DNA from: Dehalococcoidales bacterium
Lineage (GTDB): Bacteria > Chloroflexota > Dehalococcoidia > Dehalococcoidales > UBA5627
Direction of reading: 5' to 3'
Assembly: GCA_041656115.1 (NCBI GenBank)
Contig: JBBAED010000005.1
Coordinates: 25,638 to 89,637 of the forward strand
Length of the DNA stretch: 64,000 bases
The position numbers and the translations under genes were made by a program. Of this stretch, positions 40,457 through 49,585 are shown in pieces (within the stretch, counting starts at the first letter, position 1; every line of letters starts with the position of its first letter). The notes below the pieces were generated by a model, which made no database searches, was not told where the DNA came from, and saw only the letters and a list, made by a program, of their open reading frames with translations.

Positions 40457-41783
40457 AGAAATTTTGAAGCTGCGCCGTGAAGCAGCGGCTAAATTGCAAA
40501 ATGTTTACGGCAGCGATGCCGATATGGTTATTGCCGATGCGCGCTACGGGTTTATCAGCGGGCTGCTCAAAGATGTGCTGGAGAAACCCTCGGTCGAGCC
40601 TCTCAGTATCTCCGACAGAATTGATAAAATAATTATCAACCGCTGGTTGGGTATCCCTGTTTTTATGGCATTAATGTTTCTCGTTTTCCAGTTCGTTTTT
40701 ACCGTAGCCGAGCCTTTTATGGGCTGGATAGAATCTTTCTTCGGCTGGCTGGCAGGTTATGCCGCAAATATCAGCCCCGATTGGCTGGGTTCGCTAATCG
40801 CCGACGGCATCATCGGAGGCGTCGGTTCGGTACTCGTTTTCCTGCCGAATATATTCCTTCTCTTTATCGCCATCTCGATATTGGAAGACTCCGGGTATAT
40901 GGCGCGCGCTGCCTTTGTGATGGACCGCTTGATGCATAAAATCGGTTTGCACGGGCGTTCGTTTATCCCGATGCTGCTCGGTTTCGGCTGCAATATCCCC
41001 GGCATTATGGCCTGCCGAACCATCGAAAACCCGAAAGACAGGCTAACCACCATACTTATCAATCCTTTTATGCTCTGCGGCGCTCGTCTTCCCATATTTG
41101 TTCTGCTGATTGGCGCCTTCTTCCCGTCTAACCAAGGCGTAGTAATGTTTTCAATGTATTTTCTGGGTATCTTAATCGCTATTTTAATGGCATGGATATT
41201 CCGTAAGACAATATTAAAGGGCGAGAGCGGTCATTTCGTGATGGAGCTGCCTCCCTATCGTGTTCCGACCTTTGTCGGTGTTATTACCCATATGTGGGAG
41301 AGGGGCAAGATGTTCCTGCGCAAGGCCGGAACGCTGATTATGATAGCTGTGATTGTCGTCTGGTTCCTCTCAAGCATGCCTTGGGGTGTTGAATATGCCA
41401 GCGCCGATAGCTGGGTAGGTCAAATCGGCAGCTTCTTCGCGCCTGTATTTGCCTGGGCCGGATTTGATCAGTGGCAGGCATCAGCGAGCCTGATATTCGG
41501 TTTCCTGGCCAAAGAAGTGGTTATCGGGGCTCTGGGTACCATGTTTGCCGTCGAAGAGGGGCTTCTGGGCGATGTACTGATGACACAGCTCGGCTGGACC
41601 CCGCTTATCGCGCTGTCTTTCATGGTATTTAGTCTGTTGTATGTTCCCTGTGTTGCGGCGCTGGGCGCCATCCGCAGTGAAACAAAATCGTGGAAGTGGA
41701 CCATCTTTACCGCGGTGTATACCACTGCCATCGCCTGGATTATGGCTGTGCTTGTTTTCCAAATCGGCAGTCTGTTTGTTTGA
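40446..41783 (+). CDS. feoB: FeoB membrane permease half (split feoB, part 2)
   Basis: 445 residues. It begins with the FeoB linker (DADMVIADARYGFISGLL), then Gate 1 (MLLGFGCNIPGIMACRT with C182) and Gate 2 (SLLYVPCVAALGAIRSETKS), and 7-8 membrane spans. The two gates face the Fe(II) path. Its ATG lies 11 nt before the stop of the GTPase half in the +1 frame, and AAGGGG is about 6 nt upstream, so it can be translated separately. Together the two halves add up to 674 residues, a normal FeoB length. Confidence 0.9.
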   Translation: MSNEEILKLRREAAAKLQNVYGSDADMVIADARYGFISGLLKDVLEKPSVEPLSISDRIDKIIINRWLGIPVFMALMFLVFQFVFTVAEPFMGWIESFFGWLAGYAANISPDWLGSLIADGIIGGVGSVLVFLPNIFLLFIAISILEDSGYMARAAFVMDRLMHKIGLHGRSFIPMLLGFGCNIPGIMACRTIENPKDRLTTILINPFMLCGARLPIFVLLIGAFFPSNQGVVMFSMYFLGILIAILMAWIFRKTILKGESGHFVMELPPYRVPTFVGVITHMWERGKMFLRKAGTLIMIAVIVVWFLSSMPWGVEYASADSWVGQIGSFFAPVFAWAGFDQWQASASLIFGFLAKEVVIGALGTMFAVEEGLLGDVLMTQLGWTPLIALSFMVFSLLYVPCVAALGAIRSETKSWKWTIFTAVYTTAIAWIMAVLVFQIGSLFV

Positions 41784-41797
41784 TTAAAATCTCAATT

Positions 41798-41821
41798 GGG
41801 GGGGCCTTAAATGGCTCCCCC
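41798..41821 (+). repeat. Intercistronic hairpin between feoB and the FeoC-like gene
   Basis: A 9-bp GC-rich stem with one G-U pair (41798-41806 with 41813-41821, loop TTAAAT) is followed by TTAAGGAG, not a T tract. It may stabilise or partially terminate the feo transcript. Confidence 0.5.
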
Positions 41822-41836
41822 TTAAGGAGTTTACTA

Positions 41837-42085
41837 ATGCTTTATCAAGTTTTAAATGAATTTAGAAAATCGGGCGGGGCTGTTAGCCTTGATGCTTTAA
41901 GCCGCAAGCTCGGTGTTGAAAGAAGCGCTCTTGAAGGGATGCTGGAAACGCTGGTGCGGCAGGGTAAGTTAAAAGAAATTTCCGCTGCCCCCTCCGGCTG
42001 CGGAGGCTGTCACGGCAGTTCTTGCGGTGGCTGCGCTTCGAATATGTCAGCCAATATCGGCAAGTCTTACGAACTGGTTCTCTAA
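41837..42085 (+). CDS. feoC: FeoC-like winged-helix protein with cysteine cluster
   Basis: 82 residues from ATG 41837 (AAGGAG upstream). The first 50 residues form a winged helix (LNEFRKSGGAVSLDALSRKL; ERSALEGMLETLVRQGKLKE). The tail holds C55, C58, C63 and C66 in GCGGCHGSSCGGC, which could bind an Fe-S cluster, as seen in FeoC of enteric bacteria. It follows feoB and probably senses iron or oxygen for Feo control or FeoB stability. Confidence 0.8.
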   Translation: MLYQVLNEFRKSGGAVSLDALSRKLGVERSALEGMLETLVRQGKLKEISAAPSGCGGCHGSSCGGCASNMSANIGKSYELVL

Positions 42086-42136
42086 CAGGGGTGTACTTAC
42101 AGCCGCAGAATCTGCTATATTTAAAGCACTCAGAAA

Positions 42137-42934
42137 ATGGATATCAATGTCGGGTTTGCATTACTTCTTACCACGCTTGCCGGTCTATCCACCGGCATCG
42201 GCAGCCTGATTGCCTTCTTTATTCGTAAACCTAATCCCTCAACACTTGCCGTTCTTTTGGGTCTTTCCGCCGGCGTAATGATTTATATCTCCTTTACCGA
42301 GCTTTTAGGCACGGCGATTGCCGATATCGGCTTTGCCAAAGCCAACCTCGCCTTTTTTGTCGGCATTATCTTTTTTGCGCTGATTGATATTCTGGTTCCG
42401 CACTCCTACAAAGAGGAATGTGCCTCGGATCACTGTTTGGGGATTGAAAATTCAACCAAAGAGAAATCAAACTCAATGGCGGCGTTAAAAAGAAGCGGGA
42501 TATTTATTGCCGCAGGGATTGCAATCCATAACTTCCCCGAGGGCATTGTTACCTTTTCGGCGGCAGCCACCGGCGATGTAACCCTTGGCGTTATTATTGC
42601 CGCGGCGGTGGCGTTGCATAATATTCCCGAAGGCATTGCCGTATCGGTTCCCATTCTCGTTGCTACCGGCAGCCGTAAAAAGGCCTTTGGCTACTCTTTT
42701 TTGTCGGGGCTTGCCGAGCCGGTAGGGGCTGTAATCGCTTTTTTGGTGCTTATGCCTTTCCTAACCCCCGAAGTGCTTTCGATGACGCTGGCATTTGTGG
42801 CAGGGATTATGATTTATATCAGCTTAGATGAGATATTGCCGATGGCGCATCATTACGGACGGGAGCATTTGGTAATAATTGGGGTTGTGGCGGGAATGGC
42901 GGTTATGGCGCTTAGCTTATTTATTTTGGGGTGA
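42137..42934 (+). CDS. ZIP family divalent metal transporter
   Basis: 265 residues, eight membrane spans. The ZIP metal sites are HNFPEG (H131) on span 4 and HNIPEG (H161) on span 5. A cytoplasmic loop carries CASDHC, another possible metal site. It resembles ZupT and would import Zn(II), Fe(II) or Mn(II). It lies 51 bp after the FeoC-like gene, so it may be part of the DtxR regulon, although no GTTAG-N6-CTAAC box was seen before it. Confidence 0.9.
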   Translation: MDINVGFALLLTTLAGLSTGIGSLIAFFIRKPNPSTLAVLLGLSAGVMIYISFTELLGTAIADIGFAKANLAFFVGIIFFALIDILVPHSYKEECASDHCLGIENSTKEKSNSMAALKRSGIFIAAGIAIHNFPEGIVTFSAAATGDVTLGVIIAAAVALHNIPEGIAVSVPILVATGSRKKAFGYSFLSGLAEPVGAVIAFLVLMPFLTPEVLSMTLAFVAGIMIYISLDEILPMAHHYGREHLVIIGVVAGMAVMALSLFILG

Positions 42935-42972
42935 TTGGGTTTTAGGCGGTTTAGAAATTTACGAGAATTCCC

Positions 42973-45900
42973 TCACTTTTCGCCTTCAATAATTGCGATT
43001 TCTTCCGGTGTCAGTTCATAAAGCTGGTAAACCAACTCATCGATTTCCCTTTCTAATTCCTTTACTTTAGCTTGCTTGGTAGGATTAGATGAATAATCAG
43101 TATCTTTGGTGATGGTAAGAATTTGGTCGACAAGGTTAATTAATATGATTCGCACTTTATCTGATATTTTGCACACGGGAAAGTTATTAATCATTGTAGT
43201 AGTAAATGAAGTACCTTGGTTATAACTAGCGGATGGATATTTCTCTTTAATATAAAAGAAAGCTAATTTACTATTAATCAAGGCTAAGATCAATTTTAAT
43301 ACCAAAACACTACAATTGGTTACTATCAAGGTTGTCTTGCCAGGTATAATGTAACCGTCTTTATCTAAACAAGCATCAAGTAAATTAAGGCCTTTAATTA
43401 TTATTTTTGGTTTAACAGACTTCTTCCCATAAGAGTTATTAAAAGTATCTAAGAACAAATCTCTATTGACAATTGGATGGAGGTATTTACATCCCAAGTA
43501 GGTCATTTCACGTATCCCCCACTTAGGGAAATATTTCCCTATTGTTCCTGTATTTACTATTTTTAGATGCGTGTTTGGATTATAATCAGTTAAGGAATCG
43601 TTTATTAAAGGAACTAGTTTATATGCATCAGAAGTGCCGCAAGCATTTTCACAATTGCCCCAATCAGATATTTTTTGTGGGAAAGATGCGATTTTAGTTA
43701 GAATATCAATGTGATTGGAAAAAAGAAAATCAAATGCAAAAGGTGATTCAACTAGTTCTTTACTAACTTCTTTGCTGAAAATGATTTCTTTGTTTTTAAA
43801 CTCATATATTTTTAATGTATTTTTTGATTTTTGTGAAAAAAAGGATACTATCGAATCTACATTTGAATTTTCAAATACTTCTCGGCCGGCTTTCAAAACA
43901 GTAAAGATATTATTAAAAGTCCTAATCCTGAGAGTATCTCCAAATGGCTTAGATATCCATTTATCTGGCGTTATAAAAGCAAGCATTCCGTTAGTACACA
44001 TCATTTTAAAACTAAACTCAAAAAAAGCTACATAAATGTCCCAATTTCCTTTAGTCATTTCATAAGAACGTTGAATCATTTCACGAAATACGCCTTGTCC
44101 ACTATTTATCATGCCCTCTGAATCAATATACGGTGGATTGGCTATCACCACATCAAATCCATCTTCAACACCAAACATCCATATCGGGTCAAACCAAGAG
44201 TTGGCTTCATAAGAGAACGGGTTCCATTCGGTTAGCTGTTTAACCAGCGTATCTGCCACCGCCCATTGCACGTTTTCTTCAAAAAGCTTTTGTTGAGTAG
44301 CACGAAATTCTTTTTCGATTTGTAATTTTTCGGCACCGTAACTGCGTAAATAATTTGCGCGTAATTTTTTTAACTTTTCGATTGCTGATGTAACCCCGAA
44401 TGCACTTTGCTGTGCAACTTCCGGCAGACCGATAAGGGCATTCGCCGACACAAATTTAAACTCTAAGTTGGGCAAAGGTTCAATCCCACGGTTTTCCTCG
44501 TTATCAATTACAATTTCATCTACCACAAGCGAGAGGAAGCAACGTAATTTGGCAATCTCTACCGCTATCGGTTGGATATCAACACCGTAAATACAATCCC
44601 GTATTATCATTAACTTACGGATATATGCCCAGTTTTCTTTTTTGATATTCTTTTCAACGGTCTTACGCACTACGGGGTCTAAATTGCCGATATAAAGCCG
44701 TTGCCATATCTCAAGTTGGGGGTCTATCTTTTCCAATGTAAGCAACATGCGGTGCAATATCCCCATCGGAAATGCGCCGGAACCGCAAGCAGGGTCGATA
44801 ATCTTGATTTCGTCCAAAGCCGTAACAATGCTGTTTTTTTCGGCATCCGTAAAATCGGTTGTAATATCTTCATACGAAAGTAAATCCGCCAGCTTTTCGT
44901 CGGCAATCTCTGTTTTGGTGATTAAATACTGTTTTAGCGATTGCTCAACCATATAATCGACAATCGCACGCGGTGTGTAATAACTGCCGGTGGCTTTGCG
45001 GGCGGTTTCGCCGGTTTCGGGTACTACCTCCGCCAAAAGGTTTTCAAAAACCCTGCCCAGCATTTCGGGGTCAACCGAAACCTCGGCATCGACGGTGCTG
45101 TTTTCATCAATGGTGAAGTTGTATTGCTCAAGAGTCGAGAAAAAATCAAGAAACCAGCTATTGGGTATTTTGAGCCCGTAGTTGGGATTATTGGCATAAT
45201 AATCGTTCGCGTGCGGTTCGAATAAGCCGCCGTTTAGGAAAGGGATATCCTCTTCATTCGGTAAAATGTCCTTTTTTCTTTCCTTCGTGGGTGTATTTAG
45301 CGCTTCAAAGAACAGTTTTTCAAGGATTGAATGATAATAATCGCTGTTGGAATTAACGGCGTCAGTCGATAGTATTCCGTTGGGGACTAACGATTTTCCG
45401 GCGGCGGATTTTTTGTGTTTTAAAAACCAGCAAAATATAATGCGCCCAATCAGCCGAACCGCAAATTCCTCGTATTTACGGCTGTCATCATCGGAAACAA
45501 ACGGCAATGCCAGTTCTTTTTGGCAGTTGCTTCTGCCGGTTAACCGATAATAATATTTGGCGATTTCTTGGTAAAATTCTTTGTTGACCTTTTCAACCGA
45601 GAAAGCCTCTTTAATAACGTTTAAATCGGCAAAACTGCTTTCACCGATTCTGATGCGGAAGGTTTTGTTGGTTTGTTCTTTGGTAACGAAATAGGTAAAG
45701 CGGCGGAAATTGCTCCATTTCTTGCGGATGCCTTCCGCCTGTTCGTAAACCAAGCTAAAGCGGAAATTACCGCGATTATCGTAAAAAACAAAGAAGCCGG
45801 CATTATAAACCTCGAATTCTTTGAGGATTTTCTTGGCCTTTTCGTACTGCGCCTTTTTCCCCGAACGTTCGCTGAGATCGCCTGTTACTTTGGCGGTGAT

Positions 45901-46089
45901 GACTGCCAGCCGGTTGCCGTTATCAAAGCGGATTTCCCCCAACCGTTCAAAATTGCTAAACCGCTCATCGTTGTACTCTGCTAAATTTTCCGCAAGTTCG
46001 GCAAATTTATCGGTTTTACTGCGTAAAAAGAGGGTGAGGTTTTTTGAGTTGAAGCTTTGAATCATCCGCGTTAAAGGTTCCGTATTCAT
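42973..46089 (-). CDS. Eco57I-type N6-adenine DNA methyltransferase, defence module
   Basis: 1038 residues. Motif I is DPACGSGAF (432-440) and motif IV is NPPY (651-654), in the order of gamma-class adenine methylases. An N-terminal region (1-230: LAVITAKVTGDLSERSG; GFFVFYDNRGNFRFS) and a linker with KATGSYYTPRAIVDYMVEQ come first. Target recognition should be in residues 660-1000, where the DNA is clearly richer in A+T than in the rest of the gene. The start overlaps the helicase stop by ATGA, so the two are co-translated. It presumably marks self DNA. It could also be part of a type IIG-like enzyme, but I see no clear nuclease motif in it. Confidence 0.87.
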   Translation of the reverse strand: MNTEPLTRMIQSFNSKNLTLFLRSKTDKFAELAENLAEYNDERFSNFERLGEIRFDNGNRLAVITAKVTGDLSERSGKKAQYEKAKKILKEFEVYNAGFFVFYDNRGNFRFSLVYEQAEGIRKKWSNFRRFTYFVTKEQTNKTFRIRIGESSFADLNVIKEAFSVEKVNKEFYQEIAKYYYRLTGRSNCQKELALPFVSDDDSRKYEEFAVRLIGRIIFCWFLKHKKSAAGKSLVPNGILSTDAVNSNSDYYHSILEKLFFEALNTPTKERKKDILPNEEDIPFLNGGLFEPHANDYYANNPNYGLKIPNSWFLDFFSTLEQYNFTIDENSTVDAEVSVDPEMLGRVFENLLAEVVPETGETARKATGSYYTPRAIVDYMVEQSLKQYLITKTEIADEKLADLLSYEDITTDFTDAEKNSIVTALDEIKIIDPACGSGAFPMGILHRMLLTLEKIDPQLEIWQRLYIGNLDPVVRKTVEKNIKKENWAYIRKLMIIRDCIYGVDIQPIAVEIAKLRCFLSLVVDEIVIDNEENRGIEPLPNLEFKFVSANALIGLPEVAQQSAFGVTSAIEKLKKLRANYLRSYGAEKLQIEKEFRATQQKLFEENVQWAVADTLVKQLTEWNPFSYEANSWFDPIWMFGVEDGFDVVIANPPYIDSEGMINSGQGVFREMIQRSYEMTKGNWDIYVAFFEFSFKMMCTNGMLAFITPDKWISKPFGDTLRIRTFNNIFTVLKAGREVFENSNVDSIVSFFSQKSKNTLKIYEFKNKEIIFSKEVSKELVESPFAFDFLFSNHIDILTKIASFPQKISDWGNCENACGTSDAYKLVPLINDSLTDYNPNTHLKIVNTGTIGKYFPKWGIREMTYLGCKYLHPIVNRDLFLDTFNNSYGKKSVKPKIIIKGLNLLDACLDKDGYIIPGKTTLIVTNCSVLVLKLILALINSKLAFFYIKEKYPSASYNQGTSFTTTMINNFPVCKISDKVRIILINLVDQILTITKDTDYSSNPTKQAKVKELEREIDELVYQLYELTPEEIAIIEGEK

Positions 46090-49000
46090 GCCTGCTCCTT
46101 AATGTTTTCGATTGCGATAATAACCTCTTTCTGTGTTTGCCCTATTCTTAGTTTTATTTTATCCAGATAATCGGCGCCGAGTTCTTTTTGCAGAATTTTG
46201 ATTTCGGCGACTGTTTTTTCTGTTTTCGCTTCGTCTTTGGATTGCGAATGCAGGTTGGCGATTTTACGCAGTGTGTAATCGGAAAGGGTTTTGTATTCCA
46301 AGATATCATCGTACAGGTTTCTTAAGAAAGGCAGGAGGCTGTCAAATGCCGGATTACCGCCGTTTAAGAGGGTCTTGACGTTGTTTAAGGCTTTCTTTTC
46401 GATGCTTAACTCGCTGGCAGGCGTTCTTGAGGTTTCTTTGTACTCTTTGGCGGCCATGTAATTACCCCAAAACGATTTGCTGAAATCCAAGGCCTTTTCT
46501 TCTTTGGCACACATGATGTAATCAAGGGTATCTTCAAAATCAAGCTCTTCGGGCTTATCTGCATTATCTAAAATTGCACGTGTAAAAAGCCCCAAACCTT
46601 TTCGGATATAAACGATTAGATTATTATCGGTATAGCCTTTGGCAACCTTGATTCGCGAGGGCAATGCGGATATTTTTTCAATCACTTCCGGTGATGAAGC
46701 GGCAATTTCGGCATAAAGCTGCCTGACTTTGGTTTGGAAGCTTTCCTGTTCCAAGTCGTCGGGGTTTCGCATTATGCGCGTAAAAAGGTTTGAGGCGCTC
46801 GGCTCTTCTTCGGGCTCAAATATCTTGGCATCTTCACCGAGGGCATTATGGATTAAAAACATCTTTTCGGTGGCGATTTCACGGCTTTTAACGTATGTGG
46901 AACCCTGTAAAGTGGGGAAAAAGTTGTAAATATAGAGGTTTTTAAAAACACGTTTGCTGATGCGGTTAATGCGCCCCACCCGCTGGATAACCCGGGTCGG
47001 ATTCCAAGGGATATCATAGTTTATTACCGCCCCCGCACGGTTAAGGTTGAAACCTTCCGACATTTTGTCGGTGGTAATTAGAATTCTGTAATCGTTTTTC
47101 GGTTTTTTGTGGGTGGCATCGAAGTTTTTTAGAATTTCTTCTATTTTGCTTTTGCTTAAATCACCCTTGACGGTAATACAACTGTCGGGGAACTCCTGAT
47201 TTAAATAGGTTTCCAGATATTTGGCGGTATCGGTATATTCGGTAAAAATAACGATTTTTCGTTCGGGGTCGCCGGAGTCGTCTTTCTTTTTGCCGATTGC
47301 TTTTATCTCCAGCGCCAGTTTTTCCAGTTTCGGATCGTTTTTAACCAGCTCAAGGGATTCGATTTCCTCTAAAATATCGTTAAACAGCTTAATATCGGAT
47401 TTAATATCGTTTAAAAAGCGGTCTTTTAATTTAAATTCGTTAATTTTGTAAACTTTATCGGTTTTGGGGAAATTGCCGCGGCTGAGCCGTTCTTCAAAGG
47501 CAGCCAGTTCCTCTTCGATTTCATCAATATCCGCTTCGCAAATTTGGTCGATTAGTTTACGGTCGAGGATATACTTTCCGCCGGAGTTGTCGATAAACTG
47601 CTGTATTTTTTCGGTGATGGATTTAAAGTTGATAATACTCTGGCGGAACGAGCCGAACGAGCTTTCGAAGCGCTTAATCAGCAACCTTCTCATAAAGTCG
47701 TACAAGTTCCTTTGTATTAAGGATTCGCGGTTTTCTTCTTTATCTAAATCCTCTTCATCTATTTCAAGCTGGCCGGAATCGTAAAGGAACGGCTGATAGA
47801 TGGCGCCGGTAAAACGCCCCGATTCCCCAAAATAATCCTTAATGACTTTATCGTAGAATGCGGATTGCTTGGGGGTGAGCTCAAAAAATATTTCACAAGG
47901 GTCTTTAACATCGGAAAGCTCATAGATTTCCTTAGAATATTCGGGGTCTTTTTTAAGGTCTATCCGATTACGTCTGATTGTAACCTGCGAGATAGTATTA
48001 CGAATATTCTTGGAAAGTTGCCTTGTTCGCTCTTTGACTTTACTCAAATCGATTGTTTTTGAACCGAACATCGTTTCATAATAGGTAATCGCCTGGCTTT
48101 TCTTTTGCTGGTTATTGGAGTTGAAATTCTTTCGGATATAGGAAAGGCGCCGGAAAGCATGCGAATAAGACCTGAATTTGGCGCTAAGGTCGCCGGATAG
48201 CGTTATGGATGGTTTCCCGGGAACAATAAATAATTTAATCATCGAAAGCAAATCGGCGGGGGTGTTGTTGAAGGGGGTGGCAGTAAGCAGTATCACAATT
48301 CTGTCGCGGCAGATATTGCTTAGTAAATGATAGGCCTCGGTGCTCTGGTTACGAAAACGGTGCGCCTCATCAATTATTACCACTTCAAAATCGGGGTTGG
48401 ATTGAACTAAATCATGGACCCGTTTTAGGTTTTCCAGCCCCGAAGAACGGACTTCCCAATCGTACAACCCAAAATCTTCGCGATACTTTTTCCAACCAGT
48501 GGTAGCATTATCGTCGCCGACCAATCCCGGCGGACAAAGAATAATGCCGCGCTTCCTTAAACTGTGGGCGATCATACCCGCAATAATACTTTTTCCTAAA
48601 CCGACGACATCGGCAATAATTACGCCGCGATGCTGCTCAATAATTGACAGGGCGTGGGCGACGGCATCGGTTTGATATTTGTATGCTATGTAGCCTTTTT
48701 TCTTTAACAAGTCCAGCAGACTTGGCCGGATTTGTTTACTTTCTTGGAGTTCAATATAAGTTTTTAGTATCAGGGCGAATGCCTCGTAGGGGGTAACGTT
48801 GGTAATTAAGGTTCCGTCCTTGATGGTTTTAATCAGTTTGGTTTTATATTCGGGATTTTCGGTTATTTTGACGGCTTCCGCCCAGAGCCTGTCAAAATAT
48901 TCCTCGGCTTCATTGACACCGTAATCCTTAATTTCAACGTTCAGTTCGTTTTGACGTGAAAGCCCGGCTTTGGTGAGATTGCTGCTGCCGGTAATAAAAA

Positions 49001-49460
49001 GCGAACTTTGGAGGCTTTCCAGCGATTCCTTCATTTTAAATACATATAATTTGGCGTGATTGGGCTCATAAGTTTTACGGATTCTGATTTTGTCGTTTTG
49101 AATCGCTTCTATAAAGAAGTGCGCTTGTGTGTAAAATTCCTGATTATCAAAATCATCGGAGTTAATTGACTTTGTAATCGAACTTAGGAAATTTTCAAAC
49201 TTTTCTCTGTCTGTCAGCCCCTTTTGTTGATTGTCGTATTCGATTAGGCCGTATATGGTATTATCTGATTCTAAGCCGACAAGAATATCAAGCTGTATTT
49301 CGGGGTTCTTTTTTAGTGATTCGTAGAGTTCCTTTATTCCGGAGAAATAGAAAAAACCAACCAAGAATTTCAGTTCCTTGCTGTGTTCGATTAGCTCAGA
49401 GATTCTGTTTTTGAGGTTTTTCTCGCCTTCGTTAGTTATAAATGTGGTGTTTGTACTCAT
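46086..49460 (-). CDS. PLD-nuclease/SNF2-type helicase fusion, defence module
   Basis: About 1124 residues from ATG 49460; TTG 49472 is another possible start. In the numbering from the longer start, an N-terminal phospholipase-D-like domain has H139-x-K141 in PNHAKLYVFK and ITGSSNLTKAGL. The helicase has motif I DVVGLGKS (288-295), DEAH (368-371), LLTATPFNN, and motif VI QRVGRINRI. One HKD half-site suggests dimerisation for nuclease action. SNF2-type translocases with methylases occur in DISARM class 1 (DrmD with DrmMI); DISARM also has a separate PLD protein (DrmC). Here PLD and helicase are fused. It probably degrades or blocks unmodified DNA. Confidence 0.87.
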   Translation of the reverse strand: MSTNTTFITNEGEKNLKNRISELIEHSKELKFLVGFFYFSGIKELYESLKKNPEIQLDILVGLESDNTIYGLIEYDNQQKGLTDREKFENFLSSITKSINSDDFDNQEFYTQAHFFIEAIQNDKIRIRKTYEPNHAKLYVFKMKESLESLQSSLFITGSSNLTKAGLSRQNELNVEIKDYGVNEAEEYFDRLWAEAVKITENPEYKTKLIKTIKDGTLITNVTPYEAFALILKTYIELQESKQIRPSLLDLLKKKGYIAYKYQTDAVAHALSIIEQHRGVIIADVVGLGKSIIAGMIAHSLRKRGIILCPPGLVGDDNATTGWKKYREDFGLYDWEVRSSGLENLKRVHDLVQSNPDFEVVIIDEAHRFRNQSTEAYHLLSNICRDRIVILLTATPFNNTPADLLSMIKLFIVPGKPSITLSGDLSAKFRSYSHAFRRLSYIRKNFNSNNQQKKSQAITYYETMFGSKTIDLSKVKERTRQLSKNIRNTISQVTIRRNRIDLKKDPEYSKEIYELSDVKDPCEIFFELTPKQSAFYDKVIKDYFGESGRFTGAIYQPFLYDSGQLEIDEEDLDKEENRESLIQRNLYDFMRRLLIKRFESSFGSFRQSIINFKSITEKIQQFIDNSGGKYILDRKLIDQICEADIDEIEEELAAFEERLSRGNFPKTDKVYKINEFKLKDRFLNDIKSDIKLFNDILEEIESLELVKNDPKLEKLALEIKAIGKKKDDSGDPERKIVIFTEYTDTAKYLETYLNQEFPDSCITVKGDLSKSKIEEILKNFDATHKKPKNDYRILITTDKMSEGFNLNRAGAVINYDIPWNPTRVIQRVGRINRISKRVFKNLYIYNFFPTLQGSTYVKSREIATEKMFLIHNALGEDAKIFEPEEEPSASNLFTRIMRNPDDLEQESFQTKVRQLYAEIAASSPEVIEKISALPSRIKVAKGYTDNNLIVYIRKGLGLFTRAILDNADKPEELDFEDTLDYIMCAKEEKALDFSKSFWGNYMAAKEYKETSRTPASELSIEKKALNNVKTLLNGGNPAFDSLLPFLRNLYDDILEYKTLSDYTLRKIANLHSQSKDEAKTEKTVAEIKILQKELGADYLDKIKLRIGQTQKEVIIAIENIKEQA

Positions 49461-49500
49461 ACGGCATCTCAATCAAATTTTACCAACATGGTACTCTATG

Positions 49501-49529
49501 TTATCACAAGATTCAATTATTTGTGTCAA
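49501..49529 (-). promoter_or_regulatory. Candidate promoter of the helicase-methylase operon
   Basis: Minus strand TTGACA (49524-49529), 17 bp, TGATAA (49501-49506). It lies about 40 bp before the ATG at 49460, in the gap after the WYL gene. Confidence 0.5.
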
Positions 49530-49563
49530 AATATTCGTCGGTTCTCTATTCTTGCGCATCTCT

Positions 49564-49581
49564 TTGACAGCGCTATGTCAA
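49564..49581. promoter_or_regulatory. Inverted repeat, candidate WYL operator 2
   Basis: TTGACA-GCGCTA-TGTCAA; the arms extend to TTTGACA/TGTCAAA. Its centre is about 72 bp upstream of the helicase -10 box, the same spacing as the repeat upstream of the WYL promoter. Confidence 0.6.
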
Positions 49582-49585
49582 AATC

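Noticed and set aside
45673..45984. 103-codon plus-strand frame inside the methylase gene
   Set aside because: Antisense to the conserved N-terminal region of the methylase; no independent support.
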